A DNA stretch of 64,000 nucleotides from Carallia brachiata (Eukaryota > Streptophyta > Magnoliopsida > Malpighiales > Rhizophoraceae). Under the pieces are notes generated by a model, which was not told where the DNA came from, made no database searches, and worked only from the letters and a program-made list of their open reading frames with translations. Positions 21,401 through 34,377 of the stretch are shown piece by piece; position 1 is the stretch's first letter, and the number at the start of each line of letters is the position of its first letter. The stretch is taken from assembly GCA_021464245.1 (NCBI GenBank), contig JADCRB010000017.1, positions 213,385 through 277,384 on the forward strand. Direction: 5' to 3'. The translations under genes were made by a program, and so were the position numbers.

Positions 21401-23140
21401 TTAATTTTATGTATGCCATGTATCAACCTACCATAAACGTGCAAGTAAAATCTCTTTTCTATTTCGATACAAACAAACATTTACATAGCTAAAATATGTT
21501 GTTTGTTGTCGCTTCCACACTTCAACAATAAAATTTTAGATTTTTATTTTGAAATTTTTAAGTTTTAATTCTGAATAAGAGTGTGAAATTTATTTAAATA
21601 AGAAAAATTAAATTTATTATATAGTTGATGACTAATATTTTTATAAAAAAATAATTATTTGTTGTGGAAATGGAAAGGAGGAGTCATTTCATCGAAGAGC
21701 ATGGTTTCTGCTACGAGAAATTGTTAGGACAAATACACTCGTTAACTTAGTGCAAGCACATTAATAAAATGGGAAATAATAAAAACAACCATCACTTATC
21801 ACTTGATCTTGATGTTACACACAATATTAATATAATTGTACTAAATTCATAATTGATTATAGCAGAAATAAATATAATTTATTGTTTTATTTTAATTTTA
21901 TGTATAATATTAATTTAATTACATAAATTTCATATGGTTGATTGTACTTTTATATTTTATTTAGCTAATTTCTTTAAAAGAATTATTGGGAACAGAAACT
22001 TTTCGAATTGGACTGGCTTTATTAACGGGGGGTCATTCATTTGAAATTCACGTAATTTATGTAAAGGTAAACATATTTTATCTGATAATAATAAAAAATA
22101 TAAATTTTATTATTATATTTATATAAAATATACTTATTATTATGTAAAATATAAATCTAAATAGTGTTTAACCATCTTCTTGTATAGCCGTACGCTTCAT
22201 CCCTTACTAATAATCGAACGGGTAAATTGCATGTTGAAACGGAGCGCAGGGGGCATTTGACTGTACAGGAGTCGTAAGCCCATGTTTGGATTACCGAGTA
22301 AACGTGAACTCCAAGATTACAATTATTCAATTAAGGGCATGATGGTAATTGAGACACCCGCAAGTTCACAATATCCTTATTCCCATCGGCGAATGATTCC
22401 ATTGACTGGCAGGGTCACGGAGCCAACACAATCGCAGAACAGAAAAGACAGACTTCATTTTCCACGTGCATCTCAATGGCCCTGTAAAAAGGCTCGACAT
22501 TTGGACACTAATATCACACGTGAATCATATTGTTAACAATTAATTTTTTAATAGTTTTATAATCTATCGTACCATAGTCGGTGCAAGTACGAGGTTCACA
22601 CTAGAAGATATTTTTTAATTCTTTAATGAAAACAAGGACATTGTTGAAAGTTAGGTTTTTTTTTCCTCTTAAAAGTATTGTTTAGTTTATGACAAAAATA
22701 AAAATATATAAATACATTTAATAAGACATAAAAAATAAATAAATAATTTAATAATTTATTTATTTTTTAAAATTTAATATATCTTTTATAATAAAATTAT
22801 CTAAATTACTGTGTATTTACTAATACGTGCTTACAAAACTTTTTTGTCATGAAAAATAGAATAAAAAAAATTTTGACAAAGAAAAAGTATTGATAAAGTA
22901 TTAAAAAATGTTTACTTTTCTTTGTTTGGATAGGACTAAAAGTTTGATCAGAAAAAAGGATATGATTAAAAGGATTTAATTTGAATTATTTGACTTAACT
23001 TATTTAAAATTTAACTTGATTTGATTTGTATTGAACGAAAAAGTCCACAATCTATAGAAATATGTTTCTTTTAAATGTGTAATTTTAAAATTGAATTATT
23101 TTATTATATCTTTAATTAATATTTTGTCAATACTATTAGT
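21401..23140. repeat. 1.7-kb dispersed duplicate, copy 1 (partner at 39857-41936)
   Basis: Starting at TTATGTATGCCATG and ending near ATTTTGTCAATACT, this segment matches 39857-41936 in the same orientation over its whole length, at about 90% identity by eye. It has no clear coding: the 84-codon frame at 22282-22536 is cut by a stop in the other copy. It lacks the extra element that copy 2 has at 40954-41315. The identity of the repeat is unknown. Confidence 0.85.
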
Positions 23141-25220
23141 TCAATCATAACTTCAATTTATGCAAATAAACGATTAATATTTATAATAAAAATTAATAAA
23201 AAATATTTTTATTTTTATTACAGATATTATCACGCTTCCAAAAAAAAAACTAATTAATTACTAAATATCTGTCTCATGTATGCATTTGTTTTTGCGTCTG
23301 CATATATTTTCCCTTATTAAAGTGGAAGCAGCCCCACCACGTGCCAATTTACCGAAAACAAACGTTTGTGTGAATTTGTAGCATTTTAATGATGATGAGT
23401 TCAATTTGCCAGCAGTCCAGTTATAACAAAATGATAGTAAACAATATAGCTTCGAGATACCGAATTTTGGTACCCAAAAAAATGATAGTAAACAATGTTT
23501 TTTTTTTTTCAATAAACATAGTAAATGATTTATTACACAATCACGTTAGAGATAAATAATTAAATAATTATTTATATAAAAATATGCATTCAAATATATA
23601 AATAATAAAAAATTAAAATTTACATGATATAATTATAATAATTATTATTTAAAATAAATAATTAATTTTTTTATTTTTATCATATATATTTGTTAAAAAT
23701 TGTACATATAAAATTTGTCTCTCATAATTTTTTCTGGTGAGCCCCTAATGGGCGGTGTTTCCATGTCAAAATCAGGAAGTATCTATTGATCATCAAATAT
23801 TAATGACAGAATTTATGTATCACTTACCCGTAAAGAATTCTAACAATAATCGAGAGATTCAAACTCGTTATGAAATATTATTAAGAGCCAAACTCTTAAT
23901 TACTGAGCAACTCTCTTGGATTCTCATGAAACTTCTTGGGTACAAAAGGAAACCCATCTCAAGCAAGATTTTAATGCAATAATTTACCCCGTATTTATCA
24001 TACAGAAACCTAAAACATGCGGGGAAAATTAGGAGGGAGATTTCTAATAAGACGATTAAAAAATACTGAGTCAAATTAGTTTAATTTTAAATGTGAATAA
24101 AAACAAAATTTTACATGGAGTTTAGTTGAAAAAACTGATAAAGAAGGATTTGATATTTTACAAACTTTGGCGGTTTTGCTTGCAATGGGGGCCCTCAAAC
24201 GATGATCTAACTTCTTGTGCAAAATGGATTCGTGATTGCATTCATTTCGCCTGGCATGTATTCGGACATGTACAGTATCCTAAATGCGTTGCAACAGGGT
24301 GCGCCATCACTCGCAAGCAAATCAATTGAACCTCCCAAACCAAGCTACAAGCAAACAAATATTAAAAAAAAGGGGCATGGGTACATGTCTAAAAGAAATT
24401 TGTCAAAAGAAAATATGAAACAACAAAAAAAATTCTTCAACATTATCAAAAAAAAAAAAAAGTGAAACAACATTAATAAAAAGTGAAACAATAAAAATAT
24501 ACATCTTATTACCTTATTTTTTTGTTACACAAAGAATTAATATGATTATATAAAAATAAAAATTTATTGCATTTCTGCCGGACACAAAAATTGGACAATT
24601 CCTTTGGACGTATTAAAAGAGGATTTCAAATGGCAAGCACCGAAAAGGAGGGACTATTGAAAAGTAAAGACGTAGATTAAGTGCGAGGGTGATTGATCAA
24701 TGAGCTTTTAGCACTCTGGCCAATGCTTCAAGGAAAAAGTTTGGGGCACCCAACTTGGGAGTCTGGTAATTGGGTATCAAAATGATACTTTTCATTTTTC
24801 ATTTTTAAAAAAAAAATTGGCAGAAAATTTTTTGCTTTTAACATATAGAATTTAAGACGTGCATTAAAATTTAGAATAACGCTTATTCAGATTTAGAATT
24901 TTGTTTACAAGTATACTTTAACTAATATTTTAATAATTAGAAAAGGAACAAGATTTTAGCATACCTGGCCCTTAAGCATTTTCCTTGTTACGGATGATGT
25001 ATTTTAGCACTCAAGAGTTCAAGAGTTATGAGTACTCAAAACATTTATTAAACTGACACTGGTTTTCCTAGAAGATGATACAACTTTTCACATACTAATT
25101 ATTTTACTTCAAAAAAACAAACAAACGAAGAATATTTATATAGAAGCCAAACCAATTGTAGCCAAACATCCTCATAACAGTAACACTGCTCCTTCTGAAT
25201 TTAGAAAAGGCCAGCTATAC
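23141..25220. other. AT-rich intergenic DNA, no gene seen
   Basis: Mostly A/T-rich. 23280-23510 and 24120-24350 have more balanced composition. The second contains overlapping short frames (for example an Ala/Ser-rich one around 24217-24350) that could be a relic of an exon, but no family is recognisable. Downstream of about 25000 lies the presumed 3' flank of the BAHD gene. Confidence 0.45.
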
Positions 25221-26540
25221 CTATAATGCAGATTTATTAAAATGAGGAATTGGAGAGACAAATGCAGCAACCTCGTCGTCCTTTTCAAACTTGGCCGTGT
25301 CTTCCTCTTTCATGTGAATATATGCCTCTATGCCATTACCTTCCTTGGTGGCAAAGAATAGAATGAAATTATTGTAAGGCGAGCTCCCAATGCCCAGCCA
25401 CACAGGCTTTCCCCATCCAAAGTCAGTTTCATAATATGCAAACCGGCTGCAATCCGTAAAGAAAAGTGGAATTGCCTCCCCACCTGCGGCTCTATCAGCT
25501 TTCTCCTTCATCATGTTGAGGTGGGCATCTCCCTGTTGAAGGACTTTTATGTAGTCCATATCCATATTCCGTATTGTGTCCCTCACCTGGCTTACAATAC
25601 CACAGTTGCCATCCGCAGCATCGATGTCAGGCACCGGTACTACATGTTTAACAACAAAATTACCAAAATGGTGCCCAGAGAGAGGTGGAGACATCCTTGG
25701 CCGCAAGTTCAGCATATGATGCACTGCGTAAATCTTCTCATCATTGTTTCCTTTGCTTTGAGTAGAGGCCATGAACCTGCTCCATATAAAGGTTGTTAAA
25801 GCCTCAGCTCTTGTTGGACGTATCGGTTGACCGGTGCCGCTGTTGTAGACGTATTTGTCCCTCAGAGCTGCTACGTTTGATGCACAGAACACAAACCTCT
25901 TTAACACTATTTGGTCCTTGTTAGTGTGAACTCCAAAACTGGGATCAAAGCCAGATATATTTATGGGTGGAAAGTACTCAGAGGCATCGAAACGAGGAAC
26001 CACTGCCTTAGTTCTATCCCCACGAGCAATGGCAGCCCAGCTGGTGAGGAACGTAAATACCGATAAGCCATCTGCAATCTTGTGAGAAAGGCCAAGTCCC
26101 ACAACAAGTCCACCGCATGCTAAGTAAGTGACCTGAACGAAAGCAACATGGTCAGTGCTGCTGCCATCAAGTTCGGACGGCAGCAACTTGTTGAGTTCAT
26201 TGCAACAATTGTTTTGGAGAAAATGCGAAATTGTGCACGTCGTGGCCTTTGCTTCCACGAAGCGAACACCCTCGTCGTTGCAGTCAATGTACATGTTGTC
26301 TCTGATCCTGCCTGCCAAAGGACGATACAGGGTTAAGATCTCCGACAAAGATTCCTTGACAACCCGGCAACTTTTGGTGTTGTTCATATTGGCTGTCCTC
26401 GGATAGAAGAGGAGCCAAGTTGTGAAAAGAGGGGTCATGAGTTGATCAAGGGATGAGAATTGGCAACGGCGAAGGTGGTCAGGTGTTGGGGAAGACGGCT
26501 TCACCATACTTTGGGAGATGAACTGTATTTCGATCTTCAT
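25221..26540 (-). CDS. BAHD acyltransferase (vinorine synthase-like group), single exon, 439 aa
   Basis: BAHD enzymes move an acyl group from acyl-CoA to an alcohol or amine in specialised metabolism, in the cytosol. The catalytic HXXXD motif is HKIAD at residues 153-157, and the structural DFGWG motif is present at 373-377. The length of 439 aa is normal for the family, and the frame is complete and intronless, as in many members. I chose the Met at 26540 (MKIEIQFIS...) because the in-frame Met 21 codons upstream gives a Lys-run leader (KKKKK) unlike family N-termini and lies at about the predicted transcription start. The N-terminal KPSSPTPDHLRRCQFSSLDQ pattern resembles the clade of vinorine synthase and related O-acetyltransferases; the substrate cannot be told. 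It has no gene neighbours in the window with a related role and is flanked by transposons. Confidence 0.93.
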   Translation of the reverse strand: MKIEIQFISQSMVKPSSPTPDHLRRCQFSSLDQLMTPLFTTWLLFYPRTANMNNTKSCRVVKESLSEILTLYRPLAGRIRDNMYIDCNDEGVRFVEAKATTCTISHFLQNNCCNELNKLLPSELDGSSTDHVAFVQVTYLACGGLVVGLGLSHKIADGLSVFTFLTSWAAIARGDRTKAVVPRFDASEYFPPINISGFDPSFGVHTNKDQIVLKRFVFCASNVAALRDKYVYNSGTGQPIRPTRAEALTTFIWSRFMASTQSKGNNDEKIYAVHHMLNLRPRMSPPLSGHHFGNFVVKHVVPVPDIDAADGNCGIVSQVRDTIRNMDMDYIKVLQQGDAHLNMMKEKADRAAGGEAIPLFFTDCSRFAYYETDFGWGKPVWLGIGSSPYNNFILFFATKEGNGIEAYIHMKEEDTAKFEKDDEVAAFVSPIPHFNKSAL

Positions 26541-26634
26541 TATTCTTTTTTTTTTTTTTTTTGTTTCAGTCTGCGCAATTGGTGTGCAAGAAAGCTGACA
26601 CAAAGTTCAACTGATCTATTAAACTACGAAGTGG

Positions 26635-26643
26635 ATTTTATAG
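26635..26643 (-). promoter_or_regulatory. TATA box of the BAHD gene
   Basis: CTATAAAAT on the minus strand, about 95-103 bp upstream of the chosen start codon. It predicts transcription start near 26605 and a leader of about 65 bases. Confidence 0.55.
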
Positions 26644-26721
26644 ATAGTGGCGATGCCATTGCCCCGAAAAGGGCGCAAATTAATGAGAATTTTTTTGGGG
26701 ATATACAAAAAGAAAAAATAT

Positions 26722-26895
26722 TCGTGTTTTGGTTTTTTATGTCTTGGATGATATTTTGATTGAAATTAAAATAATATTTTTAAAATAAGATTGATAATTT
26801 TTAATGTAAAATAATAAGTATTTTAAAAATTATCAATTTATTTTAAAATATCAATTTTAGTTATAATCAAGACAACAACTGGAGCACCAAATACT
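26722..26895. mobile_element. palindromic MITE family, copy 2
   Basis: The left arm TTTTGATTGAAATTAAAATA... pairs with the reverse complement of the right arm (TCTTGATTATAACTAAAATT...), centred near 26813. It lies about 180-350 bp upstream of the BAHD start codon, just beyond the TATA box. Outer limits are approximate. Confidence 0.55.
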
Positions 26896-27166
26896 GGGAT
26901 ATATATTGTTGCTGTTTGTATGATATTAAGATTGTAATAATTAATATATTTTATACAATTATAATAATAAAATATTAAAAAAATATCATTATTTTTTTAA
27001 TTCATATTTTTTTATTGCGATTTTGTAAAATACTCTGTTTGTTATAATTTAAGTATTATTTAAACAACTTTTTATATGGATATGTAACGAGACGCAAAAT
27101 CTATTTGGGCTGGTTCTTATTTGATGGGAAAAAGTTTATAAACATACTCTATGGTTATAATTCAGT

Positions 27167-28140
27167 CATACAACTAGGGCTGCAAACGAGCCGATACGTT
27201 CGTTAAAAGCTCGGTGGCTCGGCTCGGTAAAGGCTCGGCTCAGGCTCGTTTATTTACTAAATGAGCGATACACGAGCCTAAAATCAAAGCTCGTTTAATA
27301 AACGAGCCAAGCCTGAACAATAGCAGGCTCGGCTCGGTACAGGCTCGTGAACAGTTCGATAAATGTATCATTAAGAGCTCGTTTAATATGTATCATTGTG
27401 GGCTCATTTAATATATTAATAATACTTAATTGTATCATTTAACTTTTAATATAAATACTAATAAAATTAAGATTAATTTTTATTTATTTCAAAGCTCTCA
27501 ACCTCCATTATTTCTTCCTGTCTCTTTTTTTTATTTGAATTTTTTCTTAATTAAAATAAACTTGCATATTTATTTTTTTCTTTGCAAAAAATATAAATTT
27601 TTAAATTAGAGAAAATTTAAATACAATTAAGTAAATTGATTGATGATCATAATGTGGCTAGTTATACAATTAGGAATTCAATCAATCAAATAGCAATTGA
27701 ATGAATAATTGGCTTTTATCCACATATCCATTTTTTACATATATATATTTCCCTTTTTTATATAAAATTATATAAAAAAAGTAATTTTGATTTTTTTATT
27801 TTTTTTTATTTTTTTATTTTTATATATTTTTATATAAATTTTCTATTTTTATATAAAGTAGAAATAACATATATAACAAATAAATAAAATAAATCAAATG
27901 GAAAAAGCATATATATATATATATATATAAAGCTTAAATTAAAAAAAAAAATACAAATCGAGCCGAGCTCGAGCCGAGCCCGAGCTTCAGTAATATTCTG
28001 ACGAGCCGAGCTCGAGCCTCCACCTCCAAATCTCGAACCGAGCTCGAGCCGAGCTCGAGCCTGAAGAACTCCTTAACGAGCCGAGCTCGAGCCTGGCCAA
28101 GCTCGGCTCAGTTCGGCTCATTTGCAGCCCTACATACAAC
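27167..28140. mobile_element. hAT-type non-autonomous transposon, 8-bp CATACAAC target duplication
   Basis: The element runs from 27175 to 28132 (958 bp). The terminal 20 bp TAGGGCTGCAAACGAGCCGA match the inverted right end in 19 of 20 positions. CATACAAC is present on both sides (27167-27174 and 28133-28140). An 8-bp duplication plus TAGGG...CCCTA ends point to hAT. Inside both ends are dense arrays of GGCTCGGCTC / GAGCTCGAGCC words over about 150-200 bp, as expected for subterminal transposase binding sites. The centre is AT-rich, has a TA microsatellite (about 27909-27928) and no transposase frame. Confidence 0.93.
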
Positions 28141-28278
28141 CTTAGCAAAAGAAAATTAAAAAGAAATTTTTAAAAATAAAAGTTAAAGTGATGTTGAGTA
28201 TATTTAAGGTAATATTAAATTTATTTAAAATTGAGTTTTTAATTAAAACAATAAAATAATAAGTTTAAATGGAGTATG

Positions 28279-28786
28279 TGTAAGAATATTTCTTATTTGG
28301 ACTACCATTAATTGGATTTTCTGTTTTATTTAAAACCGGATCAGATGTGTAGCTCAATTATGGACCAGAATATTATTAAGTGATCCATTGGGTTATATTT
28401 ACCTCTTATGTCTGTACTATAATTAAGAATGTGTTTTAAGTACGGGTTTGAGGCCTAATTATGTTATTTGGTGTAGAGTCTGTTGTTAAGCCCATGATGA
28501 GTGGACTTAATTAGGGTTACAGTATAAATATGGAGGTAGGTCCCTTTTCCACACAGTTTTTTAGGGTTACATACGTTTAGTTCTCCCTATCAGAACTTTC
28601 GTTCATTGCCGACTGTGTAGGAGAGGAAGATCCTGATCTCTGACGTGCTTGCTTGTGCGTATTATTTTACAGTTCAAGTTAATCATCAACATGACTATAA
28701 GAGGTACGTGAGATCATTATTCATATTAATATAATTATATGGTTCTAGTATTGATATGAGATCTTAGGATTAGAAAATTCCTAACA
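28279..28786 (+). repeat. 5' LTR of copia element 2
   Basis: 508 bp, TG...CA ends. A TATA-like TATAAATA lies at about 28523-28530, consistent with the LTR promoter. Confidence 0.95.
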
Positions 28787-28788
28787 TG

Positions 28789-28799
28789 TGGTATCAGAG
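28789..28799 (+). promoter_or_regulatory. primer binding site (tRNA-iMet) of copia element 2
   Basis: TGGTATCAGAG, two bases after the 5' LTR end, complementary to the 3' end of initiator tRNA-Met. Confidence 0.93.
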
Positions 28800-29706
28800 A
28801 TTGGTTACATCAATCTAGAGCCCTTATTAAATTTTTGAATTGACATATATATATATATATATATATATTGTTTTGTGATTTGCCAAGGTCAGCAGAAAAA
28901 CCTGAAACTCGGTTACGCCATATATGGAACATAAATATTATTGGGGTGTTCATGTGCGGCAATTGGTTAATTATTATTAATAAAAAAAAAGGGAATTGTT
29001 TGTGTCTCGGCTTGAAAGCTGAGAGCACAAAACATATGGCACATTAATATAAATTCATGTGCCATACATGGCTGCGATGTAATTATTAAAATAAAATAAA
29101 TAAATAAATAAATAATTGCGAAGTTGCAAAGTTTTCCGTTTATAGCCAAAGTGATTTGCAGCACATAGATATAATTTATTTATGTGTCATGCAATTTAAG
29201 TTTTATTGAGTTGTTGTATTGTGAATATCGGACTGTCATACGGTTGCCCCGATTATTTGGGTAACATATTCTATGATCTGTAATTGAATAATAATAATAA
29301 TAAAATAAAAGGAAATTTATATGGAGTTGGAATTATGTTGTGGGCAATTTTATTGTATAATCCCTATTTGGAATAGAGTTAAGTAATTAAATATTTATCA
29401 CCACAGTGGCTATTTAATTAACCAATAATATTCTTATGTATTTTTGGGATGTTCTTGTTATTTAAATTAGTGCATATAATCACCTACCCACAGGAGGTTA
29501 TTGTATATATTAATTTGAATGACATGGAGCTATTCTAATAGTAAACGGGTTGAGAATCCTTTAGCCCACAGGTGTTAGATTTTTCAATTATGTTTATTAT
29601 TATTTTTAGCTTTTTATTTTGGGATATTTCAGAATTTATTACCTTCTCCACCCACAGGGGAGTTTGTAATAATACTTTGAAATTCCTAATGATTAAATAT
29701 AAATAA

Positions 29707-30350
29707 TTGTTGTTGCCCATTATATTTACTGATTTGTGCTATTACTGTTTTTCAGTTCCATATACTTTTTCCTTAAATAATCAGTCTTTTCCAATTGAAA
29801 CTCTGACTGGTGGAAACTATAAGAGATGGAAAGAGGATGTGGAGATGGTTTTGACCATGATGGACGTGGATATGGCCATTAGGGTTGATAAACCGGCTGA
29901 TTTGACTAATGAGAGTAGCGCTGGAGAGAAAGCGTATTATGAGAAGTGGGATAGGGCCAATCGTTTGGCTCTCATGGTAATGAAAAGATCTATCTCTGAG
30001 GGTTTAGGAAGTTCTATTCCCAAAACTGATAATGCTAAAGCTTTCTTTGCTTCTCTCAGGGAAAGGTATATAGTTTCTGGTAAGGCTGAAGCTGGTCAGT
30101 TGATGGACAAATTCATCAATATGAAGTATGATGGGATAGGTGGTGTTAGGGAATATATTCTTAAGATGGTTTCCCTTGCTTCCAGACTTGGTGAGCTTGA
30201 ATGCCCTGTTGCTGATCCCTTTCTTGTTAACCATGCCCTGAACTCTTGACCTCCCAAATTTGATGCACTAAAAACTTCTTACAATACCCAAAAAGAAAGC
30301 TGGGATGTCAATACTTTGATATCCATCCTCTCATCTGAGAAGAGGATAGA
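29707..30350 (+). pseudogene. gag of copia element 2 (interrupted)
   Basis: The frame open at 29707-30249 encodes a copia Gag core: LTGGNYKRWKEDVEMVL near the start and FFASLRERY further on. It ends at an in-frame TGA (30247-30249) inside what is otherwise continuing Gag sequence. A second lesion, a frameshift near 30325-30340, separates it from the pol frame. Confidence 0.85.
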
Positions 30351-32708
30351 ATGAAACGTGAGGTTTCAAGGAGTGTGAATTTGGTCAATCAGCCACGCCC
30401 AAATAAGTCATTTCATAAGAAGCAATTTAAGACCCAGGCAAAGGGTGGTCCTGAAAATAATTTTGGTCAGAAGCACATAGGTCCTAAGCCTGTGATAATG
30501 AAAAGTGAATGTTGGTTTTGTAAGAAAGTTGGTCATCGGAGAAATGACTGTTTTGCCTATAAGAATTACCTTGAAAAGAAGAATAAAAACAATAAATCAG
30601 GTAATTCTTTTGCTTTCGTTTGCTTTGAATCCAGTTTGATAGATGTTCCTGTTAATTCTTGGTGGATTGACTCTGGGGCATCTGTCCATGTTGCTAATAC
30701 CTTGCAGGGGTTCAAGAGCAAGCGAAAGCCAAGTCGGGATGAAGTCAATCTATTAGTAGGGAATGGAGAACGAGTGACAGTAGAGTTCATAGGAGTAGTT
30801 GAGTTAAAGTTAGATTCTGGATTTTTTGATTTTGAAAGACACTCTCTTTGTTCCGACTATGAGACGGAATTTGATTTCTTTGTCCAAACTTCAAGATATT
30901 GGTGTTTAGTTTTAGTGTTTTGTTTTATGATTGTTGTCGTTGGAGATATTTCTAGATCAGACAATTTATATAAATTGAATGTTGATCCTAAACAGTTTGA
31001 TGCACTTCATGTTGTTAATGTTGGCAATAAAAGGCTTTTATCTAGAGAAACTTCATACTCTCTTTGGCACAAACGTTTGGGTCACATCTCAAAAGAAAGG
31101 ATAAACAGACTAGTGAAAGAAAATGTCATCCCATGTCTTGAAACCTTTGATGAGAGTGATTGTGTTGATTGTTTTCGAGGAAAGATGTCTAGAAAAACCA
31201 ATAAAAATTCTACTCGTAGTAGAGAGCTCCTAGAAATAATTCATACTGATATAAGTGGTCCTCTTAAGAACACTATATGTGGAAACAAATATTTCATAAC
31301 CTTTATAGATGACTTCTCCCGTTATGGTTATGTCTACCTCATAAGTGATAAATCACAATCACTTGAAAATTTTAAAATTTTTAAGGCTGAGGTAGAAAAG
31401 CAATGTGGCAAAGAGATTAAAATTGTGCGGTCTGACCGTGGTGGTGAATACTATGGCAGAACTGGCGAAACAGGCCAGTTCATGGGACCTTTTGCCATGT
31501 ACTTACGGGACTGTGGGATTGTTTCCCAATTTACTATGCCTGGGACTCCTGAGCAAAATGGGGTGGCTGAGAGGCGAAATCGCACTCTAATGGACATGGT
31601 TAGGTCCATGATGAGTAGAACCAATTTACCAACTTTTCTTTGGGGTGAAACCTTGAAAACAACAATGTATATTCTGAATAGAGTTCCCACTAAATCAGTA
31701 CCCAAAACACCTTTTGAGCTCTTTAAGGGTTGGAAGCCTAGTTTAAACCATCTGAGGGTATGGGGATGCCCTGCTGAGGTGAAAATTTATGATCCAATGG
31801 CATCCAAGTTAGATCCTAAAACCACCAGGTGTTATTTCATTGGTTATCCCAGTGGCTCTAAGGGTTACAGATTCTATTGTCCTACCCGAGGGACAAAGAT
31901 TGTTGAGGCATTGATAGCAAAGTTCTTTGAAGATGATGTCTATGATCGTGATGACTTGCAAGATAATGGAACTATTTTAGAGGAGGCACCTAACATTATT
32001 CCTATACCTGTTGTGCATGAGAAAGAGGTATATCTACCTATTGATAGAGCAATTGATGTGCAGCATCATGATAATATTGCTAATGATCCACCTGAGCCAG
32101 TGCAGGCTGTTATACCTGCTTCTGTTCCTGTTAGGCATTCTGAGAGGATGAGGCGTCCTGCAATTTCAGATGATTTTGTTGTATACTTAGGTGAAGCAGA
32201 TTATGATATTGGGCAAATTGTTGATCCATCGACTTATAATGATGCTATATCTTGTGAACAATCTAGTAAGTGGATGGAAGCTATGAATGAGGAAATTCTA
32301 TCTATGTATTCTAATGGTGTGTGGGAGCTTGTGGAAATTCCAGATGGTTTTAGACCCATAGGTTGCAAATGGGTGTTCAAAACCAAAGATTCCAAGGGAA
32401 ATGTAGAGCGGTTCAAAGCTAGATTGGTGGCAAAAGGATACACACAGAAAGAGGGGATAGATTTTAAGGAAATCTTTTCACCAGTTTCTTCAAAGGATTC
32501 CTTTAGAGTCATTATGGCTCTAGTAGCTCATTTTGATTTGGAGCTTCATCAGATGGATGTTAAGACGGCTTTCTTAAATGGAGATCTCTATGAGGAGGTT
32601 ACATGCAGCAACCTGAGGGTTTTATTGAAAATGGAAAAGAGCACTTGGTGTGCAAGTTGCGAAAGTCAATTTATAGCCTTAAACAGGCATCCAGACAATG
32701 GTACTTGA
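30351..32708 (+). pseudogene. pol of copia element 2: zinc knuckle, protease, integrase and start of RT
   Basis: Frame of 785 codons, numbered from its first Met. The zinc knuckle CWFCKKVGHRRNDC is at 54-67, and the aspartic protease motif WIDSGA at 105-110. The integrase HHCC finger has His240, His245, Cys271 and Cys274. The integrase core has Asp300 (IIHTDISGP), Asp362 (SDRGGEY) and the EQNGVAER segment at 401-408. The start of reverse transcriptase (GCKWVFK, RLVAKG) follows. A missing T near 32598-32602 shifts the frame, so the last 35 or so codons are not genuine. Confidence 0.9.
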
Positions 32709-33788
32709 AGTTTGATAAAGTTATCTCCTCATTGGGTTTTGTGGAAAATAGTGTGGATCAATGCATTTATCTCAAGGTCAGTGGAAGCAACTTCATTATT
32801 CTTGTACTTTATGTGGATGATATCTTACTTGCTAGTAGTGATATAGATCTCCTTTATGAGACTAAATCTGCCTTATCTAGTCATTTTGACATAAAGGATC
32901 TTGGTAATGCTTCATATGTTCTTGGAATTGAAATCCATAGAGACAGATCTAGACACTTATTAGGTCTTTCACAAAAGGCTTATATAAATCGTGTGCTTGA
33001 GAGATTTAACATGGATAAATGTAAGCCTGGAGATGTTCCTATGGCTAAGGGTGATAGATTTAATAAAGATCAATGTCCTCAGAATGAGGTTCAGAAGAGC
33101 TTGATGAAGAATAGACCTTATTCGAGTGCTGTTGGCAGTTTGATGTATGCTCAAGTTTGCACTAAGCATGATTTGTCTTTTCCTGTGAGTGTGCTTGGTA
33201 GATACCTTTCTAATCCAGGTGATAAGCATTGGGTTGCTATTAAGAAGGCAATGCGGTATCTACAGAAGACAAAAGACTACATGCTTGTTTACAGGAGAGT
33301 TAATGACTTTCAGGTGGTTGGATACTCAGATTCTGATTTTGCTGGTTGTACTGATGACATGAAATCCACATCAGGTTATGTGTTTCTTTTGGCTGGTGGA
33401 GCAGTTTCTTGGAAAAGTGTAAAACAGACACTTACTGCTTCTTCCACTATGCAAGCTAAGTTTATTACTTGTTATGGTGCTGGAACACATGCAATATGGC
33501 TTAGAAATTTTATTATTGGTTTGAAGATAATGGATTCCATCTCTAACCTTTGAGAATTTACTGTGACAATTCAGCTGCAGTGATATTCTCTAAGAACAAC
33601 AAAACATCTAGTGGTTCTAAGCATATTGAGATTAAGTATTTTGCAGTCAGGGATTGGGTCAAGAATGGTGATATTCTTATAGAACATATTGGAACTGAAG
33701 TAATGATAGCAGATCCTCAACCAAAGCTGTTGCACCTATTGTTTTCAAACAACATGTTGAAATATGGGTGTTTTGAGTTCCTTTGATG
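32603..33788 (+). pseudogene. RT/RNase H part of copia element 2 (interrupted)
   Basis: The frame 32603-33553 continues RT after the shift, with YVDD at its residues 70-73 and RNase H beginning at GYSDSDFAGC. In RNase H the expected STMEAE-type motif reads STMQAKF, so a catalytic Glu is lost. The frame then ends at a TGA near 33551, and RNase H resumes in another frame (IYCDNSAAV at about 33553). A further shift follows near 33715. Confidence 0.9.
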
Positions 33789-34377
33789 TAATTGGTTAGT
33801 GAGAGTGATTCTATTATAAAAGTTGTTATTACTTTTCTTACGCTAATTATGAATTTTTTTTAAAAAAAAATTTGTTATGAATTTTGTAATATGTGTATAT
33901 TTCTTTATTGGGAGATGTGATTGTTTTCTTGGTGAAAACTTCATTTACTTTGTATAGTTGTGAACTGCAGTTGTCTCCTTGGGGAGATGTATATTTTAAA
34001 TTGTAGTTGTCTCCTTGGGGTGACATATTTTTATTTATGGTGGCTTTTGTATAAAAGACCATAATGAGGACCTTTCACATAACAGTATAGAAGGATCACT
34101 TGGCTATACTATAAGTATGACTACACCTACACATTCTTGTCATCATGTCAGTGAGTTTGTTCGCTTTAGTAATTATGGATGTACTACACTGATAAATAGT
34201 GTATCATCGTCCATAGTTCGGAGTTGAATGTCTCGTTGGACCGGATCATGTTTGGAGGTAGATTTATTAAGCTATGATTTGTTTTGTGGCCACTAAGTTG
34301 TTATTTGATCCGGGAGTCATTTTCTTAACTTGTTTTTAAAATTGACAAAACCAATTAATGTTGTTCAAGTGGGAGAA

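Noticed and set aside
22282..22536. 84-codon frame in duplicate copy 1
   Set aside because: The matching region of copy 2 has a stop and indels, so there is no sign of selection for a protein.
24126..24465. Overlapping short frames in a patch of balanced composition
   Set aside because: Neither frame matches a known family or has splice signals; may be a decayed exon.
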